A stretch of 45,417 bases of DNA from Rickettsia typhi. Its GTDB lineage: Bacteria > Pseudomonadota > Alphaproteobacteria > Rickettsiales > Rickettsiaceae. The stretch spans positions 1 to 45,417 of the forward strand of contig CAMCRO010000003.1 of the NCBI GenBank assembly GCA_945877265.1, read 5' to 3'. A program made the position numbers and the translations under genes. Positions 30,754-38,982 of this stretch are shown in pieces (within the stretch, counting starts at the first letter, position 1; every line of letters begins with the position of its first letter). The notes beneath the pieces are model-generated. The model was not told the DNA's origin, did not search any database, and saw nothing but the letters and a program-made list of their open reading frames with translations.

Positions 30754-32499
30754 ATGATTAAAAAGATAGAAGAGCATTTCGAAACAATAATTATTGGCGG
30801 AGGTGGCGCTGGTCTCACAGCTGCTATAGAGTTAGCTAAAAGAAAACATAAAGTTGCAATTATAAGCAAAGTACCTCCGATTTTTAGCCATACAACAGCT
30901 GCTCAGGGAGGAATCAACGCAAATTTCGGCAATGTAGAAGCTGATGATTGGCGCTGGCACATGTATGACACAGTGAAAAGCTCTGATTGGCTCGGCGACC
31001 AAGATTCTATAGAAATTATGTGCAAAAATGCAAATGATGCAGTTCTCTTTTTGCAAAAAATAGGGGTCGAATTTGATCTGGATTCGAATGGGAAGATATA
31101 TCAAAAAAAATATGGCGGACAAACCCTTAATTATGGAAAAGGTAAGCTTGCTTATAGAGCCTGCTCAGTATCTGACAGAACAGGAAGAGAAATGATGTCA
31201 AATCTAATCCGCGAAGCTCTTAAACATGGAGTTATATTTATAAATTTTAATTTCATTATAGATTTAATTATTGATGAAGAAATTTGTAGCGGAGTGATTT
31301 CTTATGATATATCAACTGGAGAATTTCAGTCTTTTAGGGCAAATAATGTCATAATAGCAACAGGTGGATATAGTCAAATATATAAAGAAACAACAGCTTC
31401 AAGCACTTGCACTGGTGATGGAATATCATTAGTGGCTAATAAAGGAATAGCTTTAAAAGACATGGAATTTGTGCAATTTCATCCTACAGCCTTGTACAAC
31501 AAAGGAATATTAATATCAGAAACAGCAAGATCACTCGGAGGGAAATTATTAAACAAACATCTTGAGGCATTCATGCATAAATATGCTCCGCAATATGGAG
31601 ATTTAGCTACCAGAGATATAGTAGCAAGAGCAATGGCTACCGAAATTAACGTAGAAAATGGCTGTGGTGATAAAAGAGATCATTTATACTTAGATTTAAG
31701 AAATATTCCTAAAGAAATTCTAGATTCGAAAGTAACTAATGTAAGACATGTTTGTAATAGTTTTTTGAAAATCGAGCCACAATTTGAGCCAATTCCAGTA
31801 TCACCTGCTGCGCATTATACAATGGGAGGAATCCCTACAAACGAATTTTGTGAAGTTATTAATATCACCAAAAATACTCAAATAACTTTTAAAGGTTTAT
31901 ATGCTATAGGCGAAGCTGCTTGTCATTCAGCACATGGGGCTAATAGACTTGGTTGCAACTCCTTGCTAGATATTGTCGTTTTCGGCATTGAAGTCTCTAA
32001 GCATATTTTAAATAAAACAAAACTCCACCATACTAGATCAGATAAATATAGTTTTACAAACCCTATTCCAGAAGGAGACTCTACTATTTCTATTAAAAAC
32101 ATAACCAATCAAATCAAAGATATTAGCCAATTTTATCTAGGTATGTATAGAACTGCAGATTCTCTCAATTTAGCTTACTCAAAGCTAAAAGAATGTGGCT
32201 CTGCTATTAATAAAATTAAAATAAATAATACTGGCCTCGCATGGAATAATGATGTCATAAGTTATTTTGAACTAAAAAGTCTTTACACATGCGCAATACA
32301 CACTTGTTATGCTGCTTTAATGAGAAAAGAAAGTAGAGGCTCGCATTATAGAGAAGATTTTCCAGAAAGAGATGATTCAACTTACTGCAAGCATTCTTTC
32401 ACAAAGATAGATTCTAATGGTGAAAATATAAAATATATAGAAACTAGAAAAAACACAAAAGATGTGGAGTTTTTTCCACTCGAAATAAGAAATTATTGA
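30754..32499 (+). CDS. Second SdhA/FrdA-type flavoprotein, orphan paralogue
   Basis: The 581-residue protein is a full-length paralogue of the succinate dehydrogenase flavoprotein at 41194-42987. FAD binding uses IIIGGGGAGLTAAIEL. His46 in FSHTTAAQGG aligns with the His that holds covalent FAD. Substrate residues remain: QFHPTALY, ETARSLGGKLL (Arg), HYTMGGIPTN (His) and GANRLGCNSLL (Arg). Long blocks are shared with SdhA, such as [12 protein letters not shown] and SDWLGDQD, but HPTG is HPTA and the RSHTV block is FSHTT. No iron-sulfur or membrane subunit gene is beside it. It might share SdhB, act as a soluble fumarate reductase, or oxidise another dicarboxylate. It is not L-aspartate oxidase, which lacks the FAD-linking His. 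It starts 62 bases from the divergent mutS-side gene. Confidence 0.88.
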   Translation: MIKKIEEHFETIIIGGGGAGLTAAIELAKRKHKVAIISKVPPIFSHTTAAQGGINANFGNVEADDWRWHMYDTVKSSDWLGDQDSIEIMCKNANDAVLFLQKIGVEFDLDSNGKIYQKKYGGQTLNYGKGKLAYRACSVSDRTGREMMSNLIREALKHGVIFINFNFIIDLIIDEEICSGVISYDISTGEFQSFRANNVIIATGGYSQIYKETTASSTCTGDGISLVANKGIALKDMEFVQFHPTALYNKGILISETARSLGGKLLNKHLEAFMHKYAPQYGDLATRDIVARAMATEINVENGCGDKRDHLYLDLRNIPKEILDSKVTNVRHVCNSFLKIEPQFEPIPVSPAAHYTMGGIPTNEFCEVINITKNTQITFKGLYAIGEAACHSAHGANRLGCNSLLDIVVFGIEVSKHILNKTKLHHTRSDKYSFTNPIPEGDSTISIKNITNQIKDISQFYLGMYRTADSLNLAYSKLKECGSAINKIKINNTGLAWNNDVISYFELKSLYTCAIHTCYAALMRKESRGSHYREDFPERDDSTYCKHSFTKIDSNGENIKYIETRKNTKDVEFFPLEIRNY

Positions 32500-32574
32500 T
32501 ATAGTATAGTTGAAACTTTACTTATATGTTAAATTCTGAGTAGAGTTAGTGTGTAAACATAAAACAGTGCTAAA

Positions 32575-33468
32575 TTGAATAAATTCTTAATATTGCTTCC
32601 AACATTGATATTTTCATTTAGCAGCTATAGTTCTAATAATGAAATGATTAGTGTTGAGACTTCTACTGACATGACAAAGTCATTAAAAAAGTCCTATAAA
32701 ACTTTTATAGAAAGAACGATTAACAATAGAACTAAAAATGCCTCAGCAATACAGTCCTATATATTAACAAAAAAGGCTGAAGGAAAAAAAATCGACCTGA
32801 TTTCAGTTTTCGGAAAAGATTTTAGCAACTCAGATTTTAGCAGTTTTTATTTTGCAGGTATAGAGTTAAGGAATTTAAATTTATCAAAATCAAAATTTGA
32901 CTATTCCAATCTAGAAGAAATAGATTTTTCTTCTAGTAATTTATCATCTTCTTCACTTAAGGCTGCAGATATTTCTTTAGGAATATTAAATAAAACAAAT
33001 TTTAAAAATGCTAATTTAGAATTAGCTGAATTATCAGGAGCTATGTTAATTGAAGCAAATTTAGTAAATGCTGATTTAAGGGGAGCTAATTTACAGGGAG
33101 CAAACCTCTCCCACGCTAACCTACAAGGAGCTAATTTACAGGGAGCAAACCTCTCCCACGCAATTTTATCCTATGCGAATTTTGAAAATGCGAATTTATT
33201 AAGTGCTAACCTTTCTCAATCAACTAACTATAACACAAGTTATAAAAATGCTATATTAGATAAGGCAAATTTTTATAAAGCCAGATTAATCAACTCAAGC
33301 TTATCCGGTTCTTCTTTAAAACATACAAATTTTAGACGAGCTGATCTGAGGCTAACTTCCTTTAAAAATACTGAATTAGAAGACATTTCTTTTAAACGTT
33401 CTAGAGTTCTAGGGATACCTCAAAATTTCGCTGGTGAGAATTTTACGAAGGAAGATAATAATGACTAA
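32575..33468 (+). CDS. Secreted pentapeptide-repeat protein
   Basis: A TTG start at 32575 gives 297 residues with a good signal peptide (MNKFLILLPTLIFSFSSYSS); the first ATG, at 32644, would remove it, so TTG is preferred although no ribosome binding site is clear. Mature residues to about 75 are polar and helical. From about 85 to 280 the sequence consists of A(N/D)LxxA-type pentapeptides (for example LRGANLQGANLSHANLQGAN), which fold into a right-handed quadrilateral beta-helix. Such repeats occur in gyrase-mimic proteins and in secreted or effector proteins; a signal peptide argues for an envelope or exported role. It overlaps the next gene by 8 bases. Similar Leu/Phe-centred repeats in Rickettsiales are poorly understood. 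Confidence 0.85.
   Translation: MNKFLILLPTLIFSFSSYSSNNEMISVETSTDMTKSLKKSYKTFIERTINNRTKNASAIQSYILTKKAEGKKIDLISVFGKDFSNSDFSSFYFAGIELRNLNLSKSKFDYSNLEEIDFSSSNLSSSSLKAADISLGILNKTNFKNANLELAELSGAMLIEANLVNADLRGANLQGANLSHANLQGANLQGANLSHAILSYANFENANLLSANLSQSTNYNTSYKNAILDKANFYKARLINSSLSGSSLKHTNFRRADLRLTSFKNTELEDISFKRSRVLGIPQNFAGENFTKEDNND
33082..33161 (+). repeat. Two exact 35-base copies with 45-base period inside the pentapeptide gene
   Basis: Bases 33082-33116 and 33127-33161 are identical (both start GGAGCTAATTTACAGGGAGC) and lie 45 bases apart, the length of three pentapeptides. Identity at the third codon positions too, unlike the rest of the repeats, points to a recent in-frame duplication. Confidence 0.85.
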
Positions 33469-34081
33469 CTTTAAATCTAATATTTATTTTGTAATGATTG
33501 CTTTTTTATTAAGCTCCTATAGCGGCGCTAATAAACTAAATAGCTGTAAGGTGACGCCTGAGCATCATAGTAATTATGAACCTCAGATATTTCCAAACTC
33601 CAATAATCTCTTACGAACCCCTGGAGAAATGCCGTTATATTGTGGAGAAAAACTTTTAATAAGAGGTAAGTTAGTAGATAAAAATTGCGTACCTATTTCT
33701 GATGCTAAAATTTATATCTGGCAAGTTGCATGCGATGGTAAATACCCTTATACCCCCCTAAGAAATGTGCATAAAAAAGAAGACATTAATTTAAAATCTT
33801 CAGCAACTTTTACTGGCGCTGGCACCACTATAACGGATAACAAAGGTGAGTTCTATTTTATTACTACATATCCTGCAAGTTTTCGTGGAATGAAGCCTCA
33901 TATAGATTTTAAAATAACACATAGATATTTCAATCAATTTGCAACTAGATTCTACACAACCAAAATTGACAGCGAGATACCACCTGTAAATTTTACAACC
34001 CCGTTTTATAATATTGATGGTACACTTACTAACGAAGTATTAATTGTGTTACCAGAAAAACATCCAACTAGAGAATTTTAA
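33461..34081 (+). CDS. Secreted intradiol-dioxygenase-like protein with altered iron ligands
   Basis: I place the start at ATG 33461, which has AAGGAAGA upstream; an extension to 33434 lies inside the previous gene. The 206-residue protein has an N-terminal hydrophobic segment (residues 8-19) and a Cys at 29 after LNS, a possible lipoprotein site. Residues 62-160 match the protocatechuate 3,4-dioxygenase fold: GEKLLIRGKLVDKNCVPI, AKIYIWQVACDGKY, TFTGAGTTITDNKGEFYF. The four iron ligands of the family (Tyr, Tyr, His, His) map to Tyr95, Phe141, His147 and Asp149 by my alignment, so the HIH motif reads HID. Ring cleavage as in PcaGH is therefore doubtful; a binding or altered metal role is possible. 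Rickettsia genomes carry proteins annotated like this one. It lies between the pentapeptide and the repeat protein genes. Confidence 0.8.
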   Translation: MTNFKSNIYFVMIAFLLSSYSGANKLNSCKVTPEHHSNYEPQIFPNSNNLLRTPGEMPLYCGEKLLIRGKLVDKNCVPISDAKIYIWQVACDGKYPYTPLRNVHKKEDINLKSSATFTGAGTTITDNKGEFYFITTYPASFRGMKPHIDFKITHRYFNQFATRFYTTKIDSEIPPVNFTTPFYNIDGTLTNEVLIVLPEKHPTREF

Positions 34082-34090
34082 GGAGACATT

Positions 34091-35557
34091 ATGAGCAAAA
34101 ATTTAGAGCATATTAGAGAAGCGTTTAGCAACATAGACTATGAGCTTACCCCAGGGACAGTAAAGCCAACAGTTATAGATCAAATCATGAAAATGGGGGC
34201 TAAGACACAGGCTCAGACAATTCAAGCAATAGATCCAATTGATTATGAAGATAATGTTGTTAAGTTTACGAGAGACAATTTAGGCCTTACCAGCACCTTT
34301 TCAGACGACGAATTAAATAAGTTAAATCACAAAGCAGAATATCTAAAACTCGAATTTGAAGGTTTTGCTAGCGATGAAGCAACAACAAGAAGAAATTTTA
34401 TTTTAGCGATCAAAGAACTTTCTTCTAGTGATAAACCTGAGGAACAATATATTGCCGCAATAGCACTTGCAAAAATCGCTAAAGTCGCAGAAGCTAGTAT
34501 AAAACCAGGTGTAAAAGACTTTGCTAAAGAATTAAGAAAACACCATAAAGAAGAGATAAAATATTATAATATTGACAAGTTACAAACTGCTGTCGGAACT
34601 CTAACTAACAGCCGCAAGGCTCTGGATATAACGCATAATTATTTTGCTCCGGGCGATAGGCTTTCTGAAAAAGACGCAAAAAAATATGAAGCACAGTCTG
34701 ATCTTTTAGCATATAAATTTCTTCAATATTCTAAAAATCCTCAGTCAGCAAATACAGATTTTATAAAAACCATAAAATCTCTCACTGAAAGCGAATCCAA
34801 AGAGGATCTTTACTTGGCAGCAATAACTCTAGATAAAATAGAAATGATTTCCAGGCGCCATAAAAACAAAGAAGTAAGAGAATGTTATAGCGATTTAATG
34901 GCTAATCATAGAAAAATGGAAGTTAAGGGATATGAAAAATTAGAAGAACAAGGCTTCGCAACTCATGATTTTTTTAGGAATCATGAGTATGGGGCTAAAA
35001 AATATTCTCCCGCAGTTACAAATGAAATAACCATGGATTATCAAAGTAGATATGAAAACTATCCACTAAAGACAAAATTAGAAAGATTAGAATATTATAA
35101 AAGAGATTTGAAAGCAGCAGCAACAGAGTTGGATGTTGAAAATTCATACCCAAACAAATTTATTTATCATGCGAGATGCGAATCCATGGATACACTAATC
35201 TCTTTAGAGATTAATACAGCAAGAGTAGCTAAAGAAGGTTTAACACCACAACTGCAAGCTGGTATTAAAAAAGATGTAACTACAATATTGGCAAAACATA
35301 CATCTCCAGAAGATCAGGCTTTACTCAAAAAGCACATGGATTATTTAATTGAAAAGGAAATGAAAGCAGCTGGCGTGAGCACTGCTAAAAAAACAAAAGT
35401 CGAAAGCGTGAAAGACTTCTTTAATGGAATTGTTAACTTAAGAGGAAGGTATAAAGCCTCATCAATACTTAAGAAGCAAGGATTAAAAATTTCTTCTTTC
35501 GTTGAAAAAGAAAAACTAAAACAAGCAACTGAAACAGAAGTTGGTGCGAGTAAGTGA
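34091..35557 (+). CDS. Hypothetical protein with two degenerate ~90-residue helical repeats
   Basis: The 488-residue protein starts at an ATG with AAGGAG 5 bases upstream, 9 bases after the dioxygenase-like gene. It has no signal peptide or membrane segment and is hydrophilic and helical. Two copies of one domain are visible: residues 70-160 (SDDELNKLNHKAEYLKLEFE ... YIAAIALAKIAKVAEA) and 190-282 (LSEKDAKKYEAQSDLLAYKF ... YLAAITLDKIEMISRR). Shared marks are the FI-x-x-IK-x-L block, the Y-(I/L)-AAI-x-L-x-KI helix and a final K-x-Y. The C-terminal 170 residues are a separate helical, Lys-rich region. I recognise no family. Location in an operon with secreted proteins raises the possibility of an effector. 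Confidence 0.8.
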   Translation: MSKNLEHIREAFSNIDYELTPGTVKPTVIDQIMKMGAKTQAQTIQAIDPIDYEDNVVKFTRDNLGLTSTFSDDELNKLNHKAEYLKLEFEGFASDEATTRRNFILAIKELSSSDKPEEQYIAAIALAKIAKVAEASIKPGVKDFAKELRKHHKEEIKYYNIDKLQTAVGTLTNSRKALDITHNYFAPGDRLSEKDAKKYEAQSDLLAYKFLQYSKNPQSANTDFIKTIKSLTESESKEDLYLAAITLDKIEMISRRHKNKEVRECYSDLMANHRKMEVKGYEKLEEQGFATHDFFRNHEYGAKKYSPAVTNEITMDYQSRYENYPLKTKLERLEYYKRDLKAAATELDVENSYPNKFIYHARCESMDTLISLEINTARVAKEGLTPQLQAGIKKDVTTILAKHTSPEDQALLKKHMDYLIEKEMKAAGVSTAKKTKVESVKDFFNGIVNLRGRYKASSILKKQGLKISSFVEKEKLKQATETEVGASK

Positions 35558-35579
35558 AACTCTCACAACAATCTAGTTA

Positions 35580-36005
35580 TTAAGAAAGGTTGGCTTGATG
35601 TATATCCGAAGAGAGATCTAGAGAGAATGCAGGAATTTTAATATTTATAATTTCATTATTTTTTTCTATTTTTTTGCAAGAATACTCGCCATACATCAAG
35701 CCTGATTTGGTATACAAAATTGCCTGACTAGTATATTCAAATCTACCATTTTTTGCTTTGATTATCGGCTGTTGCCCAACGACACCTTCTCCTTCTATTG
35801 AAGAATGGCTTCCATCCTCTTCAATTATGTGCCATTTTCTGTTTATAAGTTTTATTACATCTTCTGATTTGTTGAATATTTTTACAGTATACATATACAC
35901 ATATTTATGCAAAAAAGGATCTGAAAACTCTTTTGCATAAAATGGTCTAACCTGAACTTCTATATCATAACTAACAGCACTATATTGATATGGATTTTTA
36001 GACAT
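35580..36005 (-). CDS. apaG: ApaG domain protein
   Basis: The 141-residue protein is ApaG, a small fibronectin-III-like protein of unclear function often linked to Co2+/Mg2+ resistance and to apaH in gammaproteobacteria. Marks are YTVKIFNKSEDVIKLINRKW, then EGEGVVGQQPIIKAKNGRFE and YTSQAILYTKSGLMYGEY. The first 25 residues are slightly longer than in E. coli. It is the last gene of the long minus-strand run that begins with sdhC and overlaps the upstream acetyltransferase gene by 8 bases. Its stop lies 22 bases from the convergent stop of the repeat protein. The context (queuosine and peptidoglycan genes) gives no direct clue to its role. Confidence 0.92.
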   Translation of the reverse strand: MSKNPYQYSAVSYDIEVQVRPFYAKEFSDPFLHKYVYMYTVKIFNKSEDVIKLINRKWHIIEEDGSHSSIEGEGVVGQQPIIKAKNGRFEYTSQAILYTKSGLMYGEYSCKKIEKNNEIINIKIPAFSLDLSSDIHQANLS

Positions 36006-36540
36006 TTCTAGTTATCGCATACATAAAAAAATCATAATGCTTGCCTTTAAGCTTCTCATACTTAGATAATTCTCCTTCTTTTTTAAACCCCAAACTTTCT
36101 AAAACTTTTATGGATCTGGGATTATGCTGCCCTACTGTAGCTTGAATTCGAACTAAGCCCATTTCCTTAAAGGCATGTTCAAGCATGTTAAATAAAGCGT
36201 TTGTCATAATGCCATTGCCCCAATAATTTTTATCTAGGTCGTAGCTTATTTCGCCCCTTAAATGCTGCACGCTGATATTATTATATCCAGCTGTTCCAAT
36301 AATTTCGTCTTTTCCATTAGCTATCGTCCAATAATAACTTCTTCTCAAAGAAAACAAGCTACTCCAATATGCTAATTCTCTATATGCTGCTTCAACGCTG
36401 GTTGGAACGCTATCTGCACCTATAAAATCACTAACTTCATCCTGGTTAATATATTTATAAAATAATTCCGCATCTTTGGTAGGATTAATTTCTCGCATAC
36501 TATAGGAGCCAAATTTAAAGATTGGAAAGTTACTAAACAT
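35998..36540 (-). CDS. GNAT-family N-acetyltransferase (RimJ/RimL-like)
   Basis: The 180-residue protein has the GNAT fold of the RimJ/RimL group, which transfers acetyl from acetyl-CoA to amino groups, such as protein N-termini. The acetyl-CoA loop is YWGNGIMTNALFNMLEHAF (about residues 109-127), followed by VRIQATVGQHNPRSIKVLES and LGFKKEGELSKYE, the classic NxxS and C-terminal strand. GTAGYNNISVQH marks the central strand. The acceptor cannot be told from sequence. It lies 6 bases after queC and overlaps apaG by 8 bases. Translation of the three genes is probably linked. Confidence 0.9.
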   Translation of the reverse strand: MFSNFPIFKFGSYSMREINPTKDAELFYKYINQDEVSDFIGADSVPTSVEAAYRELAYWSSLFSLRRSYYWTIANGKDEIIGTAGYNNISVQHLRGEISYDLDKNYWGNGIMTNALFNMLEHAFKEMGLVRIQATVGQHNPRSIKVLESLGFKKEGELSKYEKLKGKHYDFFMYAITRNV

Positions 36541-36546
36541 GATTTT

Positions 36547-37230
36547 TTACCTATATAGTGTAGGATCCGCAATATTATTTTTCTCGAATGCATCTTTTCT
36601 TAATAAGCATGGATGGCATGTTCCACACGATAAGCCTTCCGGTGTTGCATCATAACAAGAGATTGTATTAGAATAATCTACTCCTAATTTTATGCCAATT
36701 TTTATAATCTCCGCTTTATCCATATTTATTATCGGTGTATGGATTTTTACACGCTCTTCTTTCGTGGTATATTTTACTCCTAAATTTGCCATTTCTTCAA
36801 AAGCCTTGATAAATTCCGGTCTGCAATCAGGATAATTTGAATAATCTTGGGCATGAACTCCTATAAATATATCATAAGCATTTAGAGTTTCTGCGTAGCC
36901 AAGGGCCAGGCTTAAAAATATTGTATTTCTTGCCGGCACATAAGTTACTGGAATAACTTCTCCTAGCTCATCTTTATCTTTATATTTAGGAATTTCAATA
37001 GAAGAGTCTGTAAGTGCAGAACCACAAAATGCTCTTGCATCGAGATTTATAATCTTGTGATTTTTAATCTTGAAAAGCTTTGCACTTTCAATGGCTTTTT
37101 TTATTTCTACATCATGTTTTTGGCCATAAGTAAATGAAATAGGATACACCTCATACCCTTGATCGATAGCCATAGCAAGCACTGTAGTAGAATCAATTCC
37201 ACCGCTAATTAAAATTACAGCTTTCTTCAT
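36547..37230 (-). CDS. queC: 7-cyano-7-deazaguanine synthase QueC
   Basis: QueC uses ATP and ammonia to turn 7-carboxy-7-deazaguanine into preQ0, the precursor of queuosine in tRNA. The 227-residue protein starts with the PP-loop SGGIDSTTVLAMA (residues 8-20). The zinc site is complete: SCYDATPEGLSCGTCHPCLL, with four Cys in the C-x(n)-C-x2-C-x2-C pattern. VPARNTIFLSLALGYAE and IGVHAQDYSNYPDCRPEFI are family blocks. The ATG overlaps the queE stop by 4 bases. QueD, QueF, Tgt and QueA are not in the window, so the pathway must be completed elsewhere. Confidence 0.96.
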   Translation of the reverse strand: MKKAVILISGGIDSTTVLAMAIDQGYEVYPISFTYGQKHDVEIKKAIESAKLFKIKNHKIINLDARAFCGSALTDSSIEIPKYKDKDELGEVIPVTYVPARNTIFLSLALGYAETLNAYDIFIGVHAQDYSNYPDCRPEFIKAFEEMANLGVKYTTKEERVKIHTPIINMDKAEIIKIGIKLGVDYSNTISCYDATPEGLSCGTCHPCLLRKDAFEKNNIADPTLYR

Positions 37231-37886
37231 TCTATCTCCAAGATTTTATGTAGTTGTATAGAAAATATATATCCTGTTTTAAAAGCTAGTTCCATAGCTA
37301 ATTTCTTATTAGCTAAATTTTTTGCCTCATCTACTTCATCCATCGGCTGAAGATATATTCTCTTATTTCCAAAATTCCAATCAGGAATGCTTGAATATTC
37401 TTTCAAATGGTCTGAAAGAATAAATTTATAACCAACAATAAATTTTTCTAAGTCAGGGCGAATTTTATGATATTTTCCATTCGATATTTTAGGAGAACAT
37501 ATAACTTCCACTTTTTCTGGGATATCTTGAAATAATGTACCGTTAGATTCAATTTGAATTTTATATCCTTTACCTAATAAAGATTCGCATAACTTTTTTA
37601 TTGGCTGCCTAAATGGTTCGCCACCAGTAATAACAACTAATTTAGTTTTTGTATCTTTTGCTAGATTATCTACAGTCTCCAGAATATTTTGTAATGATAA
37701 TTCCAGAAAAGATTCAAATTCAGTATCACAAAATGAGCATGCTAAGTTACATCCGCCTAATCTAATAAACACTGAAGGAAAGCCTGTATATGGCCCCTCT
37801 CCTTGAAACGTTAAAAAAATACTTTGAACTTTTAAATTTTCTCCATCACCTTTTTCAATAAGTCTAATAGGGTTTTTTCCAAACAT
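37227..37886 (-). CDS. queE: 7-carboxy-7-deazaguanine synthase QueE
   Basis: QueE is a radical SAM enzyme that converts 6-carboxytetrahydropterin to 7-carboxy-7-deazaguanine in queuosine synthesis. The 219-residue protein has the iron-sulfur motif CNLACSFCDTEFESF (C-x3-C-x2-C, about residues 47-61), preceded by FLTFQGEGPYTGFPSVFIRL, the QueE substrate block. VVITGGEPFRQP is the SAM-binding GGE motif. IYLQPMDE near the end also fits. The gene starts 3 bases after mraY, and its stop overlaps queC. The two genes are a typical pair. Confidence 0.95.
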   Translation of the reverse strand: MFGKNPIRLIEKGDGENLKVQSIFLTFQGEGPYTGFPSVFIRLGGCNLACSFCDTEFESFLELSLQNILETVDNLAKDTKTKLVVITGGEPFRQPIKKLCESLLGKGYKIQIESNGTLFQDIPEKVEVICSPKISNGKYHKIRPDLEKFIVGYKFILSDHLKEYSSIPDWNFGNKRIYLQPMDEVDEAKNLANKKLAMELAFKTGYIFSIQLHKILEIE

Positions 37887-37889
37887 TTT

Positions 37890-38978
37890 TTACCTTAGTT
37901 TTAGAGAAGATAATCCTATTAATGCACAAATTAGCGATAAAATCCAAAATCTTATTACAACTTTAGATTCCATCCATCCGGATTTCTCAAAGTGGTGATG
38001 GATAGGAGCCATTTTGAAAAATCTTTTTCCGCCTGTAGCCTTAAAATAATATACTTGTATTATAACAGATAAAGTCTCGACCACAAAGACGCCACCGATA
38101 ATTGATAAAATAATTTCTTGCTTAGTCATTACGCTAACAGCGCCTAAAACACCTCCTAATGGAAGGCTCGCAGTATCTCCCATAAAAACTTCTGCTGGCT
38201 GCGCGTTAAACCATAGAAAACCCATACCAGCTCCAATCAAAGCGGCACAGAATATCGTTATCTCTGCAACATGAGGTACAAATATTACTTGCAGATAATT
38301 TGCATAAATTATATTCCCCACTAAATAAGAAATTAATCCAAAACAAGCAGAGCAAATGGAGATCGGCACTATCGCCAGACCATCAAGACCATCAGTAAGA
38401 TTCACCGCATTTGATGAACCAATAATTACAAAAGCTGTAAAAGGAACATAAAAATACCCTAAATCTAGCAAAAAATTCTTCATAAAAGGAAGAGACAAAG
38501 AAGTTGCATGCTCTGGAGATGCTGTATTTGAAATTACAAAGCATACTGGTATCGAAATAGCAAGCTGGCAAATTAATTTAACTTTAGCGCTTACACCATG
38601 ATGATTTTTTTTTACTACTTTAGCATAATCATCAGCAAAACCCAACGCACCCAAACTTACCAAAACAAATAATAGTAATACTATGTATGTATTGCTTATA
38701 TCGGCAAATAAAAAGGTTGATATAAAAACTGCAGATAATATTAAAATACCTCCCATAGTAGGAGTTCCTGCTTTGGATTTATGGCTTTCAGGCCCAAGTT
38801 CTCTAATAGGCTGACCAGTTTTTTGCATGGATTTTAAATATGCAATGAATTTAGGGCCCAACAGAATTGAAAAAATAAAGCTAAATAATATCACAAGAAT
38901 TGACCTAAATGTGATATAGTGAAATAAGTTAGCTATATGATACTGATTTATATAAGGTTTTAATAAGAGATATATCAT
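37890..38978 (-). CDS. mraY: Phospho-N-acetylmuramoyl-pentapeptide-transferase MraY
   Basis: MraY is an inner-membrane enzyme with ten transmembrane helices that moves phospho-MurNAc-pentapeptide from UDP to undecaprenyl phosphate, forming lipid I. The 362-residue protein has family motifs: [23 protein letters not shown] with the Asp pair, [25 protein letters not shown] and [20 protein letters not shown]. Length is normal. It follows murF by 4 bases, the usual dcw order murF-mraY, though murE and murD are absent. Intact murF and mraY indicate lipid II synthesis, and so at least a modified peptidoglycan. Confidence 0.97.
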   Translation of the reverse strand: MIYLLLKPYINQYHIANLFHYITFRSILVILFSFIFSILLGPKFIAYLKSMQKTGQPIRELGPESHKSKAGTPTMGGILILSAVFISTFLFADISNTYIVLLLFVLVSLGALGFADDYAKVVKKNHHGVSAKVKLICQLAISIPVCFVISNTASPEHATSLSLPFMKNFLLDLGYFYVPFTAFVIIGSSNAVNLTDGLDGLAIVPISICSACFGLISYLVGNIIYANYLQVIFVPHVAEITIFCAALIGAGMGFLWFNAQPAEVFMGDTASLPLGGVLGAVSVMTKQEIILSIIGGVFVVETLSVIIQVYYFKATGGKRFFKMAPIHHHFEKSGWMESKVVIRFWILSLICALIGLSSLKLR

Positions 38979-38982
38979 TTAT

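Noticed and set aside
30754-32499. L-aspartate oxidase (NadB)
   Set aside because: The HPTALY block resembles NadB, but the SHTTAAQGG motif with FAD-linking His and the [12 protein letters not shown] block are specific to succinate dehydrogenase and fumarate reductase flavoproteins.
33082-33161. CRISPR-like repeat pair
   Set aside because: Only two copies occur, the spacer is 10 bases, and they lie in frame inside a pentapeptide-repeat coding region.
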